Source: Onchocerca lupi (Eukaryota > Nematoda > Chromadorea > Rhabditida > Onchocercidae). Taken from it: DNA of 64,000 nt. Positions 1-14,100 of the stretch are shown in pieces; positions within the stretch are counted from its first letter, which is position 1; each line of letters starts with the position of its first letter. The DNA lies in contig JAOVVO010000077.1 in the NCBI GenBank assembly GCA_028564675.1, positions 124,001 to 188,000 of the forward strand, written 5' to 3'. The translations under genes and the position numbers were made by a program. The notes beneath the pieces are model-generated. The model was not told the origin of the DNA, made no database searches, and saw only the letters and a program-made list of their open reading frames with translations.

Positions 1-3000
1 TCCCCAAAACTTCGAATATTTCACATATATCGTTGGATGTCGTACGTATCGGATCCACATTTTGTTCACTTAATACCTTGGCTAAGGCAGTACCATCTGT
101 TTCCAGAAGCCATTCTGGAATTGCCTTAAAGCCACCATCCGGAGTAATCACTACTCGTTTCTTGTCATCAGTTGTTGGTTTATGCATGTATACTTTTGTA
201 ATAGCTTCAATACCCTGAAGCGTAAGATCACTGAGCATATTGGTTTCAATACAACGTAAGAATACATCATCTTCCATTCGTTCCACCTGCTCGTCTTCAT
301 TACTCTTATCACCATCTTGATTGGTAATACGCAGCCGGAATACAAGTTTTTCTGCATTATCATCCGTATAAATGACATTTAAATCATCGCCAAATCCCTG
401 ATGTATTTTATCTGCAATTGCCTCCATCGTTAATTTTTTATCAGTCATTCGTCGGCGATCCAGTTCGATACGTAGAAGCCATGGACTGCATCGGGATGGA
501 TCAAAATCGGGCATTTCATAGAAAATATTCACCCATTCCTGATCTTCCTCAATTATTGTATTTTTCGGATCTGGATCATAATAAATTGCTGTGTTTGCAG
601 TAACTTTCCTTAACGTTGTATGTTCCAGCTTGCATAATACGTCTTTCGCTTTTTCGGCATCTCTGAAATTCAAAATTTTTGAGTTCTGTTCATCTCTTAT
701 TATTTACATTATTTATTCGTAGTTTTCAACTATTGTGGGTACAGTTTCATGAACAAAATTGAATGGCTTCTTTCTTCATGATTTACAGCTTTTCATTCAG
801 TTCTCGAGAAATGTAAACAGACATTTATGCCCCGTCATAAATTGAAGCAAAATAGGTCATGATCACAACTACACTGGCATTTATTTAAATAAAATTTCTT
901 TTAAAAAAAGGCACAAAACGACATACTTCGCAGCAGTTCCTTGCAAAAAAACGGTCAATGAAGGTGTTTTTGGCTTTTTCGAAACATTAATGATTTCTTT
1001 TAGCCGCGGAACACCAAGCGTGACATTTTTCGCCGAAACACCAGCGTAATGAAAAGTGTTTAGAGTCATCTGCGTAGCTGGTTCACCCAAACTTTGTGCT
1101 GCTATTGCACCAACCATTTCACCGGGTTGTACAATCGCCTGCTTGAAGCGGGATTCAATTTCACCAATAAGCCATTCAAAAGCTTCCGAATTCAGTCGAT
1201 GTTTTTCGGCCATCCTTTTTGCACAAAGTGTTGAACGCAACAGTATATTCATCAGAAGAGTAGCGTTATACTGTGCCTTAAAAAAACCTATTTGCTCGAT
1301 TCCTTAAAAAATGATTAGTTATCAAACTTTGAATTAATTCTTAAATAATTCAAATTAAGATTTAGTTAATAGTTTATAAGATTTAGTCAACAGTTTATTC
1401 CGTTAGAATAGAAACATTTACAACTATTAAGTACAATGGAAGATTCCTTTCGTCAATTAATAATGCAAGCTTTAAATTCTCAAATCAGCTTCCTCTAATA
1501 AAACAAAGAAATGGAAATTATATAAATTTATAAAGCTCACTAACCTTCCCTCTTCTTATTTTTTCTATCGTTAATAATATTCTACAAAACAAGACTAAAG
1601 TACCTGTTTGCTGATTCGATCTTCACCGCTAACAATAACGAGCTTTTTGCTAAGTTCATTAACGCCTTCAATTACACGTAGCGGATTAAGATCAGTTGGC
1701 TTCCGAAGTTCTACGCGAAATATTTTTTGCGCATTCCAAATCAAACGTTGTAAATTACATGGCAACACAATTTTAGCATCTCCCTGAAAGACAGTACTAG
1801 TAGAACAATGCAGAAAGAAAATTTTAATTGATACCTTCCTTGTTCAAATAACACATTTGCGTCATACGTTAACCATGAAATGTAAAATAAAGGTTCAGAA
1901 TTGTTGGAATGACTTCAAAAATGATCATGTTTTACGTTTTGAAGTATTTGCAACAAAAGCATCTAAAATAGAAAAAAATGTGCCGAAATACTTTTTCAAC
2001 TTCTTGTCATTCGACACATGAGTTCTAAGATATCAGCGACTACAAATTACATTGATCAAACATTGATATCATAAGAAAATAAAATAAATTTAAATAAATA
2101 AATCACCTTAGGAAATATTTTTCGAAGCAAACGACGATCTTCTTCAAGCTGTGCCCATTCAGCTTCTACTTCTTTAAGTGCTTCGGCAGAGCCTTGTAAC
2201 TCACGAACAACGTTTTCAGTGTACATTTTACGTAAAGACCTACAAATTTTATAAAACTATTTTAATACAAAAACCTTAATTTTTTTGAAAAGAAATAAAA
2301 CTATCTTAATTTTTTTGATTGATTGTACGCAAAGATCTATAAATTTTATAAAAACAGATTTTCTTAACAAATCTTCTGTGCACAATTTCAGCTAAAAAAA
2401 AAAGTATATGTACTGAATTTCAAAAAAGACTCACTTTTCATCAGAAAGATCCAACTTAAACTCTTTTTCAAACAAGGCATTTGTTGGTTTCATACTTGGC
2501 ATAGACTGATTTTCAACCCACATACCATCTAGACCATCCTCTCCATATCTGAAAGCGGTTTCATAAATCTCAGCTTTTTGTAATTACATTTAGTTTAACG
2601 ACAGTTGCATGCAAATTGAGTAGAAAATTATGTTTTAGAATTCAACAAACTATATGGAAACGATGATATAATCGAATTCTAATTTGTCTATCAAAGATAT
2701 TCTGATAATCTATGTCTTCCTAGAAATCAATCAAATTGAAACCTCTAGTAATATCACAAGCATAAATGTCATATATCATCGCCAAATAAAGGTGAAGTAA
2801 TTTGTAATATTGTGTTCATTTTTATTTCCAAATTCATAGTGATGGAAAATTTGCAAAATCTGGTGATACACAAGCGGAACAATCATCAATGAACATAAAT
2901 AAAATGAACCTGCATGAATAAATGAAAAATTCTAGTGGATCGCACAAAAGACATAAGAATTTTACCTTAATTGCACTAACTGTCCCAGCGAATTTCGCAC

Positions 3001-5166
3001 AGTACCATCATAACTGACCATTACACTTTCCATAGCTTTGATCAGCCGACGTTGAATGTAACCAGTTTCTGCTGTTTTTACAGCAGTATCGATAAGACCT
3101 TCACGGCCACCCATTGCATGAAAGAAGAATTCGGACGGAGTCAGCCCTGCTAGATATGAATTTTCGACAAAACCTTTCGACTCTATAATGAAGATTTTGT
3201 TTTACTTCGACTTATTCCGTCATTTCGATTGTATCTTGCTATCTGTTTAATTTTTATCAGCGGATTATACAGAAATGTAATTACATTATATCATTCCGTA
3301 AATTCGTATATATTGTATAAATCTAATGGATGAGTTAACTTATTTTTTTTTTAGTTAACTTATTATTATTAATTTATAACAAGCTAAAATTTTGATTTAA
3401 AAACAACACAATTAAAAATAAATTGCGAAAGTAGTTTACCGGGTCCATAATCATCTTTGATAAAATGAGGTAAAGTTCTATGGCGGAAACCAAATGGAAT
3501 ACGTTTGCCTTCAACGTTTTGTTGTCCCACACAAGCTATGACCTATAATTACTAATTTATTTAATGTTGCAATTTTTACGGCATGTGGAAATTTACGGTC
3601 ATTAACGAAAGCAAGAAAGTCCAAACTGAATCTGTTTTTAACAAAGATATCTATGATCATGATACAAAGACTCGACAAATATTTTAAGGACAAACTATTC
3701 TGCAGCAAGCATATTCTTCTTCTTAAACTTCTATTACCTAAAATAAAATAATTGCGTTTTACCTGCGAAATATTAATTTTGGATCCTTTAGAACCGGCAA
3801 CAACCATAGCTTTAAAATTGTTGTATTCGGATAAAGAACGCTGTGCACTGCCACCAGTACGATCACGTGCATCATTCAATATACGATTCACCATATTTTC
3901 AAAGGTTTGTCGCAACGTATTGCCTGGAGTTGGTTCTAACTCATCATTGTGTGCTCTGAAAAGTCAAAAATCTTTTTTCAAAAAAAAAAATCTGAACGAT
4001 ATTGATGAATGAGAAAAACTACTTCGTAGGTTAAATAAAAAAAAGTAGCTGGTTTTATTTCACCTATTTTATAATTTCAAACAGAAATTATGCAAAATTA
4101 ATGATGTGAGAAAATTTTTAAAATACTAAAATCTACTTTTCAATGACTTCTACGACATCTAGCTTCGCTTTTCGAATCGTTTCTTGAATATCACGATATG
4201 TAGCTTGATCAGCAATAGTATCACCAATGCCAATAGTATGTCCCTCAGCAAGCAACCACGCATTGACAACCGTCTGTATATGGGAATAAAAGTGTGCCGC
4301 AACTTCCCAACCGAGTTCTAATGTGACAACATGTAATAAATTACCAGCTGAACGGCCAACAGTTCGGGAACAAATGATCCCCGACAACAATTCACCATGT
4401 TCGATGATCACCTGTAAGGTTTCTCTAACTCATTAAACCTGAACTGTAACACTAAAATTAGCAAAATTATCAAAATATTTACTCCAATATAATCACTCAT
4501 AGGAGTGATTTAGGATAAATTTTCAACATTTGATCGTTAATTTAGATCTGACCGTAATTTTTTTCAAGAATACTTGAGAGAGACTGTTATTCAGAAAGCA
4601 ATATTTGATGATTCATACAGCAGGTGTCGTTAGAATCAAGAAAAAAAAAATCATTGTTTGAACTAAGACTGTACTGCGCTGACCTAGAAATTTTATTTCT
4701 TTTAAATCAAAAAATTTTAATTAGAAATTGAAGCAAATATTAAAAATTCTACCTTAGTATCACCAGGGGAAATCCACTTATAAGGGCCGTTATCCTCATC
4801 ATCTGGATGAGTTGAATGAGTTCGCAATACATTCACATTACCTACATTGAATAATTGGAAAACAATAGCTTGAAAACTGATAATACTTAAATAATTTCGC
4901 ACAAACTGCGTTTAATATTTCACCACTCTGAATAATTTCAAGAAAAAAAAAAAAATTAATGTTGACATTTCTATAATCACTTAAATTTTAAACTGGCTTA
5001 ATGTTCAAATCAAAATATAACAATTATAATAAAAGTATTGCTGGGAAAAGTTATTATTGATTGATTTGGCTTTCACCAAAAATATTTTCAGATATGATTT
5101 TATGACGTAGAAAAATGCTTAATGTAATATATGGAATTATTAAGAAACTTTGTAAGATACTTACAT

Positions 5167-5208
<42 letters not shown>

Positions 5209-8200
5209 CATAACTAGATAAAACTCCTCAATTAAAAGAAGTAATAAAAAGAAATAATCAAATTTACCAGGGATGATCAAAGTAAACACTTGTTTTCCAG
5301 TCCATAATGGTTTTGGTTTTAATATGGCAGGCTGAGGAACTTTCCCATCCCAGTTCGGCATTTGCATCAGTAGATCCATCATTCGAGGTAATTCAATAAA
5401 CACATCACGTTTAGTCATCATACGAACTGCAGTGAGTGTATCTTGAACAATACCCATCACTGGTTTGTTTGCTTGTGGTGTGATTAGTTGTCTGTAAACA
5501 TTTCATTATTAAAACCTTTTTTAGTTGATAATGTGTTTGAATAAGTTGAAGTATTGCACAGAAAATTATTTTGATCAAATGAGTATACCTTGGCACCATT
5601 GCAATTTCAGAAACTTCAGCTTTTGTTTCCAAGCTTTGCGGCAAGTGTAAATTCATCTCATCCCCATCAAAATCAGCATTGTAGGGTGTTGTTACGGAAA
5701 GATTTAAACGAAACGTTGACCATGGCAGAATCTAGAAATAGTATTTCATTATAAACAAACCTGACTTTCAAATCACATGTCCTTTCAATATTTATCAAAG
5801 TTTATTTATCACGAAATTATTTATTATATTATCGGGAAATTTCGGTCCAACAAATCCTTTTATTTCAATTTAATTAAAAGAAATTTCATCCTCAAAAATT
5901 TTCCGAACTGTTGGAAATTATGACCTTAACTTTATGACCCATCATAGACATTTTGTGTAGCGTTGGTTGTCGGTTGAATACAATAATGTCACCATCTTTC
6001 ATATGCCGTTCCACTCTATAATGAAAAGAGACAAAAGACTGAATTTTTAAACGCTGAATAAAAAGACATTAACAGACAGCCAGAAAACTATCTAGTCTAA
6101 TAAAATAACCTGGCCTTAATCATTACCTGTAACCAGGCTGCAAATGAAGATCCGCTGCTCTTGGATGATAACGCAAATCGACTCGAGCACCATTTTCACG
6201 AATGATGTATTTTGCTCCTGGATACTGACTGTCACCACGATTCACCAATTCTTGTAATCTAAAAATCAGCTTATACAACTCTGAATACGTCGATTAAAAG
6301 CAAGTATTTCGAACTGTAGTTCCTGAGATCAACTAACTTTTGATTTTAAGATATTAGGTCAAATAATGAGTGAAAAATAACAAAGTAATAAGAACTAACT
6401 TATCAATATTGAAAGGTGTAACAATTTCTGGGAATGTCATGTTTTGTGCAATAGTACGAGGTACGCCAACTGTGTCTATAGGTAGATTTGGATCTGGTGT
6501 AATCACAGTTCGAGCTGAGAAATCCACTCGTTTGCCCATCAAATTTCCTCTGATTCGGCCTTCTTTCCCTTTCAGACGTTGTTTAATTGACTTCAAAGGT
6601 CGCCCTCCTTTTTGTGTAGCCTAAAGTATGGTTTTCTTTAATTTTTCTATTTCCTAACGGAAAAATTAAGAATATTAAAAATTAATCTGAAAGCTGATTA
6701 TTAAAATTTTTGCCACAATAACTTTCTAGTCATAACACTGATTAGTAATGATCTTCTGCGGTTCTGAAAAAACATATTCACTGCACATTCAATAACTAAA
6801 AAATAGGTATAAATAAGTGATATACATTACCGCAGGAAGGCCGGGAATGGAATTATCAATCAGTGTAGCCACATGGTACTGCAAAAGCTTGATGTCCTCA
6901 GCAAGAACATGTGCAGCTGCCCCATTTGCTTCATTTCTAAATTACAACTATAACTGCTTGCATATAATTTAGATTTCCACTACTCAGATTAGTCATATAA
7001 CTTAAATTAATAATCAAGAAGTTCCAAATATTTGAACTGACTTCAGTAGACAATTTGGATCGATAAATCCTGATTCAGCACTTTGGAATGAATTCCTTTA
7101 TTTTCTATCTCATTTTCATTTTCTTCAAAAAATTTTGAATTAAGTGAGAAATGCACTGAAGCATAATCAAGAAATACCGCTTCAATTGATTATTTGTCTT
7201 CACGATGTCGGAGAGTTTGTGCGTTAAATCATCTTGATTACGCGCTGAACCAAACGTAACTACAGCAGGTCGAACAGCCAATGGTGGCACCGGGATCACT
7301 TGTGCAATCATCCAGTCTGGGCGAGCATATCGTGGATCCATACCTAAAATATATTTCATATAAATACTAATTTTAATATACATAAATGAACTTACGAACA
7401 CCTATAAATCTATAACATCGCTGCTTGTTGCATATCAAAACACAAAAAATCACCAAGTATGAGACAATCGGAATCCGAAATTGATTTGAAAATTTCCAGT
7501 GCTCGCTCTGCAGTTAAAATAATTTTTCTTTCCTGCAATATTATTTTGTGAACTACAACTACGATATAAACACGATATTAAAAAACTTCATTCGTCAATC
7601 AAATGCAGTCTTTCTAGAATCAAATAAATAGTATCAAAAAGAATATTTCGGGGAAAAAAAAGAAAAAAAAACCTGTGTATCTTCATTGATGTGCTTCTTC
7701 CATTCTGCTATGATATCTATTCCAACACGCTTGTATGAAGGCTGATATCTACCACAACCACCTGATTTAACTTCTCTCTCACTTTCTTCACCGTCCTAAA
7801 AAAAGAAAATCCAGTAAATCGTCTTGTTGGTGTTTAGTTGGGAAGTATTATTATTTATTTTTTTTTTCCTTTCCTTTTATGGCAACTATTTATTAAAAGG
7901 TTATCATCGAAGGAGAACGAAAAAAATAATTACCTCTCCTCCAATAGTATGCAACTCATCGCCACCTTCACAAACAGTTTTAGACTTGCATATTTCGTAA
8001 ATAACGGTCAGTCTACGGCGTGCATTTCCAGCAGTCTTTTTAAGCAACTCTTTCACTCGAGGGCTATCTTTATCCACCATTAACCGGCTACAGTAGAAAC
8101 ATACACAGCGCAGTAGCTGCAGAATACTTGGATGATAATTTGCATAAAATGAACAACAAAGTGACGAAAACACTTTATACTCTAGCTGATAACATTTTGT

Positions 8201-8858
8201 ATTTATAGGTTGCCTATCTTTAACAAAAAATTCCATATGGCGGCACTTATTTCTCCTTTATCTTTTATACGTATAGAGTTACATTATAACGTACTTTTCA
8301 AAATGATTATACGTATAGAGTTACATTATAACGTACTTTTCAAAATGAACATAACTATTTACCTTCAACGTTTTACTCAAAAATCCGATATGAAATACAG
8401 GTTTGGCAAGTTCAATATGTGCAAAGTGTCCTGGACAATCAGCTAAGCTACCAGCGCAAGTCATGCAACGTCCTCTTCGATCGACTACGCCTTGTCGTGG
8501 ATCCATTAGTCCGCCTAATTTTGGTTTTCCATTTTCATAAATTTCGGAAAATTCAATTTCGCCAATTGACATCCGTTTCTGCATAAAAAACTATATGTAT
8601 TTGTAAAACAATTTAAATGTCAGTGATCTTCAACCTTAATATTTTCTGAGCAAAATATCGTTTAATATAATCCACAATTAAGATAAGGGTGATATTAAAA
8701 GTAAAATACTAAATATTACTGAGTTTTAGAGAGAATGAAATAAATTGAAGGTTTTCAAATTAAAATCCACTAACAATTTCATCAGGACTGAGAATACCGA
8801 ATTGCACTCGTTTCACAATGCGTAGTGGAGCACGGAAATCTACACCGACAAGAGCCAT
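1..8858 (-). CDS. ama-1: RNA polymerase II largest subunit RPB1, N-terminal ~1360 residues (3' end off window)
   Basis: Catalytic subunit of nuclear RNA polymerase II. Twenty-two exons, read right to left: 8775-8858, 8363-8578, 7934-8116, 7673-7795, 7454-7532, 7178-7343, 6831-6936, 6400-6620, 6127-6258, 5925-6015, 5589-5731, 5268-5491, 4753-4841, 4137-4411, 3763-3955, 3440-3542, 2966-3182, 2435-2548, 2107-2239, 1604-1783, 927-1276, 1-662. All junctions keep phase. Seen: an N-terminal zinc-binding stretch (CMTCAGSLADCPGHFAHIE, about residues 66-84), the catalytic magnesium motif NADFDGDEMN (about 485-494), bridge-helix region after GFVENSYLAGLTPSEFFF (about 813), and trigger loop QSLGEPATQMTLNTFHYAG (about 1085). 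The frame is still open at base 1, in the region before the heptad-repeat tail, so that tail must lie outside. Start chosen because residues 14-28 (IVKRVQFGILSPDEI) match the usual RPB1 N-terminus. Nothing suggests decay. Confidence 0.97.
5166..5206. repeat. Poly-T tract, about 41 bp, in an RPB1 intron
   Basis: Uninterrupted T run (A on the sense strand) between exons 4753-4841 and 5268-5491. Similar long A/T homopolymers occur near 11122-11154, 23318-23355 and 29131-29180, all in introns or intergenic DNA. Confidence 0.9.
8266..8349. repeat. Tandem duplication, two 42-bp units, in RPB1 intron 2
   Basis: Two near-identical 42-bp units, each beginning around a TATACGTATA palindrome, lie in the intron between the exons at 7934-8116 and 8363-8578, about 15 bp from the donor site. 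No coding role is seen. Confidence 0.85.
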
Positions 8859-10009
8859 CGCGATATTGCTCTGTCTTCAATCACTAACTGATAACAATTG
8901 CGATGGACAATTTTCTTGTAATTTATCTATGAAAAAAGCATATTTAAGTATAAGGACCAGTGTTAATGAAAGAAGCATATTTAAATATAAGGAGCATAGA
9001 CCTCTGAATCTAAGCTCTGAAGAGATAATAGCGAGAGATAACGGTATCGCTCCTATAATAGGAAGTTATCAAAAAGTTCAAGGTATCCTTACAGCATATA
9101 ACAAGAGAATATCCTATCTAATTCCTCTTTTCAAAGCAAAATGACCCCTCACCTTCGCAAACTCTTTTTTCTCAAGTAGCCAATTATCAATGGTCAACTT
9201 GTGAATATTAACAAGGCCATCAGAAAAGCTATGCTACGATTTCTTTTGTTGTATAAGGTACGCTATGCAAACGCATCGATCAAGAGAAAAGAAGGTATGC
9301 CATCTAGAATGAGATGGACTTGACTAGGTTGAAGTGAGCTTTATTTGAGGTTTATTCAGTAAACTTTATTTGTTGTAGTGCTCTCATAGTTGATAACTTC
9401 TTATTACTGCTTCATTTCCATATTAATTTTAATGTTCGCTTATTCATTCTCTAAATTTACGATTTTACGAATATTAATTGATCACGTGAGTAATTTTTGT
9501 CCAGTAATTCACACTAAATATTGGATATTTTAATTTGTCACTGAATTGAAGTACTAAGTGGAAAACATTAAAGGAACCTTCTTTAGGAATGGTGGAGCTC
9601 AATTCTGCTACAGTATCTGTGCTTCCTAGAGAGTCCCTTATGCATAAATAATTTAATAGCTGAATAATGTAGTGGATGAAGTTATGATTTCCATTTTTTG
9701 TCAGAACATTATAATTTAAAATTTTCGTTAATAGTTCATCCAAATTGTCACACCTCAGCATCAATGAAAGCAGAATTTATCCGATAAAGGTATCAAAATA
9801 TTAGAAATTTCCAAGATTACGAAGCTCTGAAAAGCCGCAGCTCTGTTTTTAAACATATTGGTTAAGATAATCGAAATCGCTGCTTTTTAATATAGCAATA
9901 TCATTGAATAGTGAACTAATAATCCCAGAATAATCTGTCCTACTGTAACAGTCTTATCAGTCTTCTCTGATTATCGGCTTGGATAAGCTACCTCGGATTA
10001 TTTTCCTAA
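8859..10009. other. RPB1 upstream region; no supported gene
   Basis: Presumed promoter side of the RPB1 gene. Reading on the minus strand, a pyrimidine-containing stretch ending in ATCAG about 25 bp before the start codon could be a trans-splice acceptor; this is weak. Two longer open frames (8818-9144 plus and 9474-9764 minus) have no recognisable domain. The first overlaps RPB1 exon 1 antisense and is not called. No tRNA or other RNA gene recognised. Confidence 0.45.
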
Positions 10010-10791
10010 CATTTCAATAGTCTGTTTTAACAAAGCACAATTACACCGGAAGCAGGCATTTACTTCGAGGTTGGCTCCTTGCATTATTTCGCTTTTTACA
10101 TCAATCAACCGAAATGATTGGAGAGATTACTGATAAATAGCATCGCTGTCAGCTGATGAGCTTACACTTCTTCCTCTACTTCAATCAATTACGGTGTTTG
10201 CATAGCACTAATATTCCATCCTTAGCCTTGAAAGAATTGATTTTTCAACTTTTAATTCTCTTACTCTAGAGTCGAATTTCTCCATAATTTCATTTATTCT
10301 TTGGATTTTGACCTCAAGCCAACTAGCTTGAAAGTAGAAACAAACAATTCTAGTACTCATCTTTGTCAACCAGAAAACAGAACTCTGCTTCCAGACTAGT
10401 CTTTCCTTTACATTTTTGTAACTCTCCCTCTGCTACTTGATTTATTGCGTTATTTTTTGCTTCTTATATCATTAGTATTTTTCAATTACTTCCTCTACAA
10501 TATTTTTTAAAATGCTGCATTTTTCCTTATGCTTTTTCCTCTTTCCTTTTTTACTCCTAGAGTAGAATTTCTCCATAATTTCATCTATTCTTTGAATTTT
10601 GATCTCAAGCTAACTAGCTTCGAAATGCAAACAAACAATTATAATATTCTTTAATGTCAATCAGAAATGTAAAAAGCGAAATGATTAAACTAATTTAGTT
10701 TAATTTCAGAGTAGAAAGTAATATTAAATTAATTTAATTAAATGTGCTTCCGGCGTAATAGTGCTTTGTTTAAAACAGACTATTGAAATGT
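10010..10791. mobile_element. Inverted-repeat element, possible MITE or DNA-transposon relic
   Basis: Outer arms 10010-10055 and 10743-10791 are imperfect inverted copies of each other (core ATTTCAATAGTCTGTTTTAA and its complement). An inner pair, 10081-10110 and 10655-10686, is also inverted (TTTCGCTTTTTACAT and complement). The interior holds a direct duplication of about 95 bp, 10256-10350 and 10550-10640. No transposase frame is visible and no clear target-site duplication could be fixed by eye, so family is unassigned. Confidence 0.6.
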
Positions 10792-11122
10792 TTCTGATGA
10801 GGATGCTTATTAGAATGATCACCTCAAAGCTATATAAATAACACTAAAATTGTTATCATCAAAATCACGATTCCAGAGTTATCACAATAGCACTCTCCCT
10901 TCAAGATAATTTGCAGTTTGGGCTCGGTTGTACATTATTCTTGTAAAGATCATTCTAATAATAAAGAAGCTTGCAATTATTAGACTATCTTTTTGAATCT
11001 GCCTTATACGATTAGTTTTTATAGGAGAAGTTGTTATAGTTAATCATAATTTTATTCATTTATTGTTAAGCAATAATGAATTAATTGAAGAATTCGGCCA
11101 ATCAGCAAGCATTTCTTTATAT

Positions 11123-11157
<35 letters not shown>

Positions 11158-14100
11158 CAATCTGAGATTGTTTGGAATTTACCGAAAATGGAGCATATGT
11201 CAAGAAGTCGGTGGAAGAAAATAATACAAATCTCCTGTAGAGCTTTCAGCGACATGAGCATTACTCATGTCACTCATATAAGTTTGAAATAGTGGGCATG
11301 ACATTTTGCACTTCCAAAATTTGTTGTAATTAATGATATATATATTTATATACTTTTTATAATACCAACATAATCGCATCGATATAAGAACTCCGAAATT
11401 AAATTCGAACTCGAACTATTGATCTGTGTCGGTGTAAAGACTTCGAACTTAAATTAACTCTGCTCAAAAATCCGAACCTTTTAAATCCTTTCGAGGCTCC
11501 TCTCCCTTTCCTGATATGTAATGTGACGCCTCATGATTAGTAGACCTCTCTTTGTTTATCTGTCAATCGGAGCGTTTTGGCGATAAACACGTTTGTCAGC
11601 TTGTTGGTCCCTTTGAAATTATCTCCATGCTTCTTGGCCTTTAACAGTCCTTGTTTACAATAATTACATCTTTCGGATTTTTTCGACATTCCTGACCAAA
11701 AGAAGATTGAGACCTTCAGGAGAAGGATTCGTTGGTATAGCGAAAAGTATTTTGTTCTGCTTGAATTATCATTTGGTAGCATTTTTGGTTTGAAGAGTGA
11801 TAGATTCTTCCTGTTCGAATTTTTGCGAATTTTGATGACTGAATTCTTGTATTCTCGTTGTTAATATCTAGAAAATACAGCATATTTATTGGTCTATTGA
11901 GGAATCTTCCGTGTGGTATTTCTGTTATTAAAAAAAAAGCCTTCTACTAAGGCTTTTCTTGTTTCTCCATCTCTTTCTCTCTTGACATTAGATTTGTGTG
12001 TTCGGATTGCATATCTCAATAGTAATATCCTAAAATGTATCTCATTTATGGTGTCCTTCTGTCTCCATTATGATCTGTCATCGTAATGACGATACTGCTA
12101 AAATGTTCTACATATATATTTATATTTTAAAACGATGCCATTCATCCCCTTCACACTCTTAATCGTGTGTGTACACCATTTTCAGCATAGTTTAACGGTC
12201 GGAAGGAGTGAGCCAGTCCCTCTTCAAATGTAGGTAGTGGTGGGATGACATGTCATGATGGCATGTCTCTATAATATACACACCTATCACATATTGCCGC
12301 CCTATGATCATTCCTTTCCCGCAACCCTTTCTCCCTGCATTGTGTCATCCTTCTATCTATCTATCTGCACCATCCATTCTTTCGTTTATTTACTTTGATG
12401 CAACAATTTTGCATGTTTAGTTCCAGAAATTTTAATGCGCTTTGATGGTTACCTCCATGAAACACCAACAAAGTCTCAGGAAAGTACCGTAGCGAACCGT
12501 CTTAAGCTCCTGACAATTAAACATGAATGTTACGCGTGTCCATAAACCGGAGTTGTGACTGAGTATTTCAATACTACTGTGTACCGGTTCGCTTCCTCTT
12601 CCTAGACTTCAATGGATTAGAGTATTTAATATTAACCGTTCAGGGCAAAATATCCCTTCTTAGCTTCTTCCTGGCTTTTCGGAATGTATACTGCGCTGAA
12701 CTACTCATCATGCCTTATCATTCTCACATAGTAATGAGTTGGCCAAATTTAATTATGTTTATGAAAATGAAACTGACGAAATTGAGAACTACGTAAAACT
12801 GAAATTAAGAAGAACCAGTGATCATGATGAGAATTGCATGTCAGGAGTTCTTATCACTTCCTTCATCACTTTCTTTTGTTTTCATCACTATTTGAATCGC
12901 GGAACTGATTTAACTGGGAAAGTAATTTATTTATTTTTTTTTTTGAACCTTATTATGACTGAAGAATTGAGAAATTGCTCAATCATAAGGGCCATTTTGC
13001 CAGATGTTTTTTGTGTGCAAAAATGATCTTATTCACTGCTCAAGTGGTCCTTTACTTTTCGTGTATTACTTATCTGCGTTATTTTTATGCCTGCTACGTC
13101 TAGTCCTGGAGGTTATTTGTTTTAGGACTTCAAAAATTTTACTAGTTAAAGAATTCGATCTCATGGATTTTTTGACGAGTTCCTTTTATTCGCTTCGATT
13201 TCCAAATCCAATCATATATGAATACTAGATTAACTTTCTTGTCTTTTGGAGGAAAAATTGAATTTCCCTCAGACTTTGCTCTTTTTTCCCATTTTGTCAA
13301 TTTCGTTTTACTTCTTTCTTAAATATGCTCAATCAATTAATTGTTTTCTGACCTGAATCGTGGGAAGTTTTTTTGATTGATACAATGCTGCGCTGAATTA
13401 TTCCGATTTCTGATTTTATTTATTATAAACAGAAGCTTGGAATTTTTAGATTTCTAACTGACGGGTATCTGTAAATGAATTAATGTTTTCCAATTTCAGT
13501 TCAAATGTTTGATTAAATTTGAAAGTATGACATTAGAATATCATTTCACGTATTCATCACTGTATAATCGAGACAAGAATTTTAGTCGATAGTCGATTGC
13601 TCAAAGGAATGGTTCAGAAAATATTGTATAAATCAAAAAAACAAGCATATTATTATTAGGATATTGGAGAAATTTGTAGGGAAAGGAAAAGGCTAAAACA
13701 GAATTTAATTTGTGGTGATGTCCGCAAGTGCGTTTATTTGGAAAAGGAACAGGGCAGAACTTCGGGCATAAGTCAAAGATAGAAATAGGAGAGAAAAATG
13801 GAAATGCAGGAAAGTAATGTCTGCTTTTAACCAGTTTTCCTCCCTTTGATTACTTATTTACAATGAAATCATCGGTGCTGCAATGCTGTTAAACTATAAC
13901 AATCATTGCAATACCTCAAAATGCCGGCAAATAACCACTGCATTTGTTTAATTTACTCAGATTTCAAGTATTAAATTTTTGATCACTGTGGCACAAATCG
14001 ATTGATATTTTCACTCCCGTTGTGAAACTATAACAAGTTCGGGCAGTGCTTTTGATAATAACATTGCCTCTTCATTAAAAGAATGAACAAATACACGGAT

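Noticed and set aside
8818..9144. Plus-strand 108-codon frame at the RPB1 5' end
   Set aside because: Overlaps RPB1 exon 1 antisense, contains a small internal repeat and shows no domain; more likely promoter DNA.
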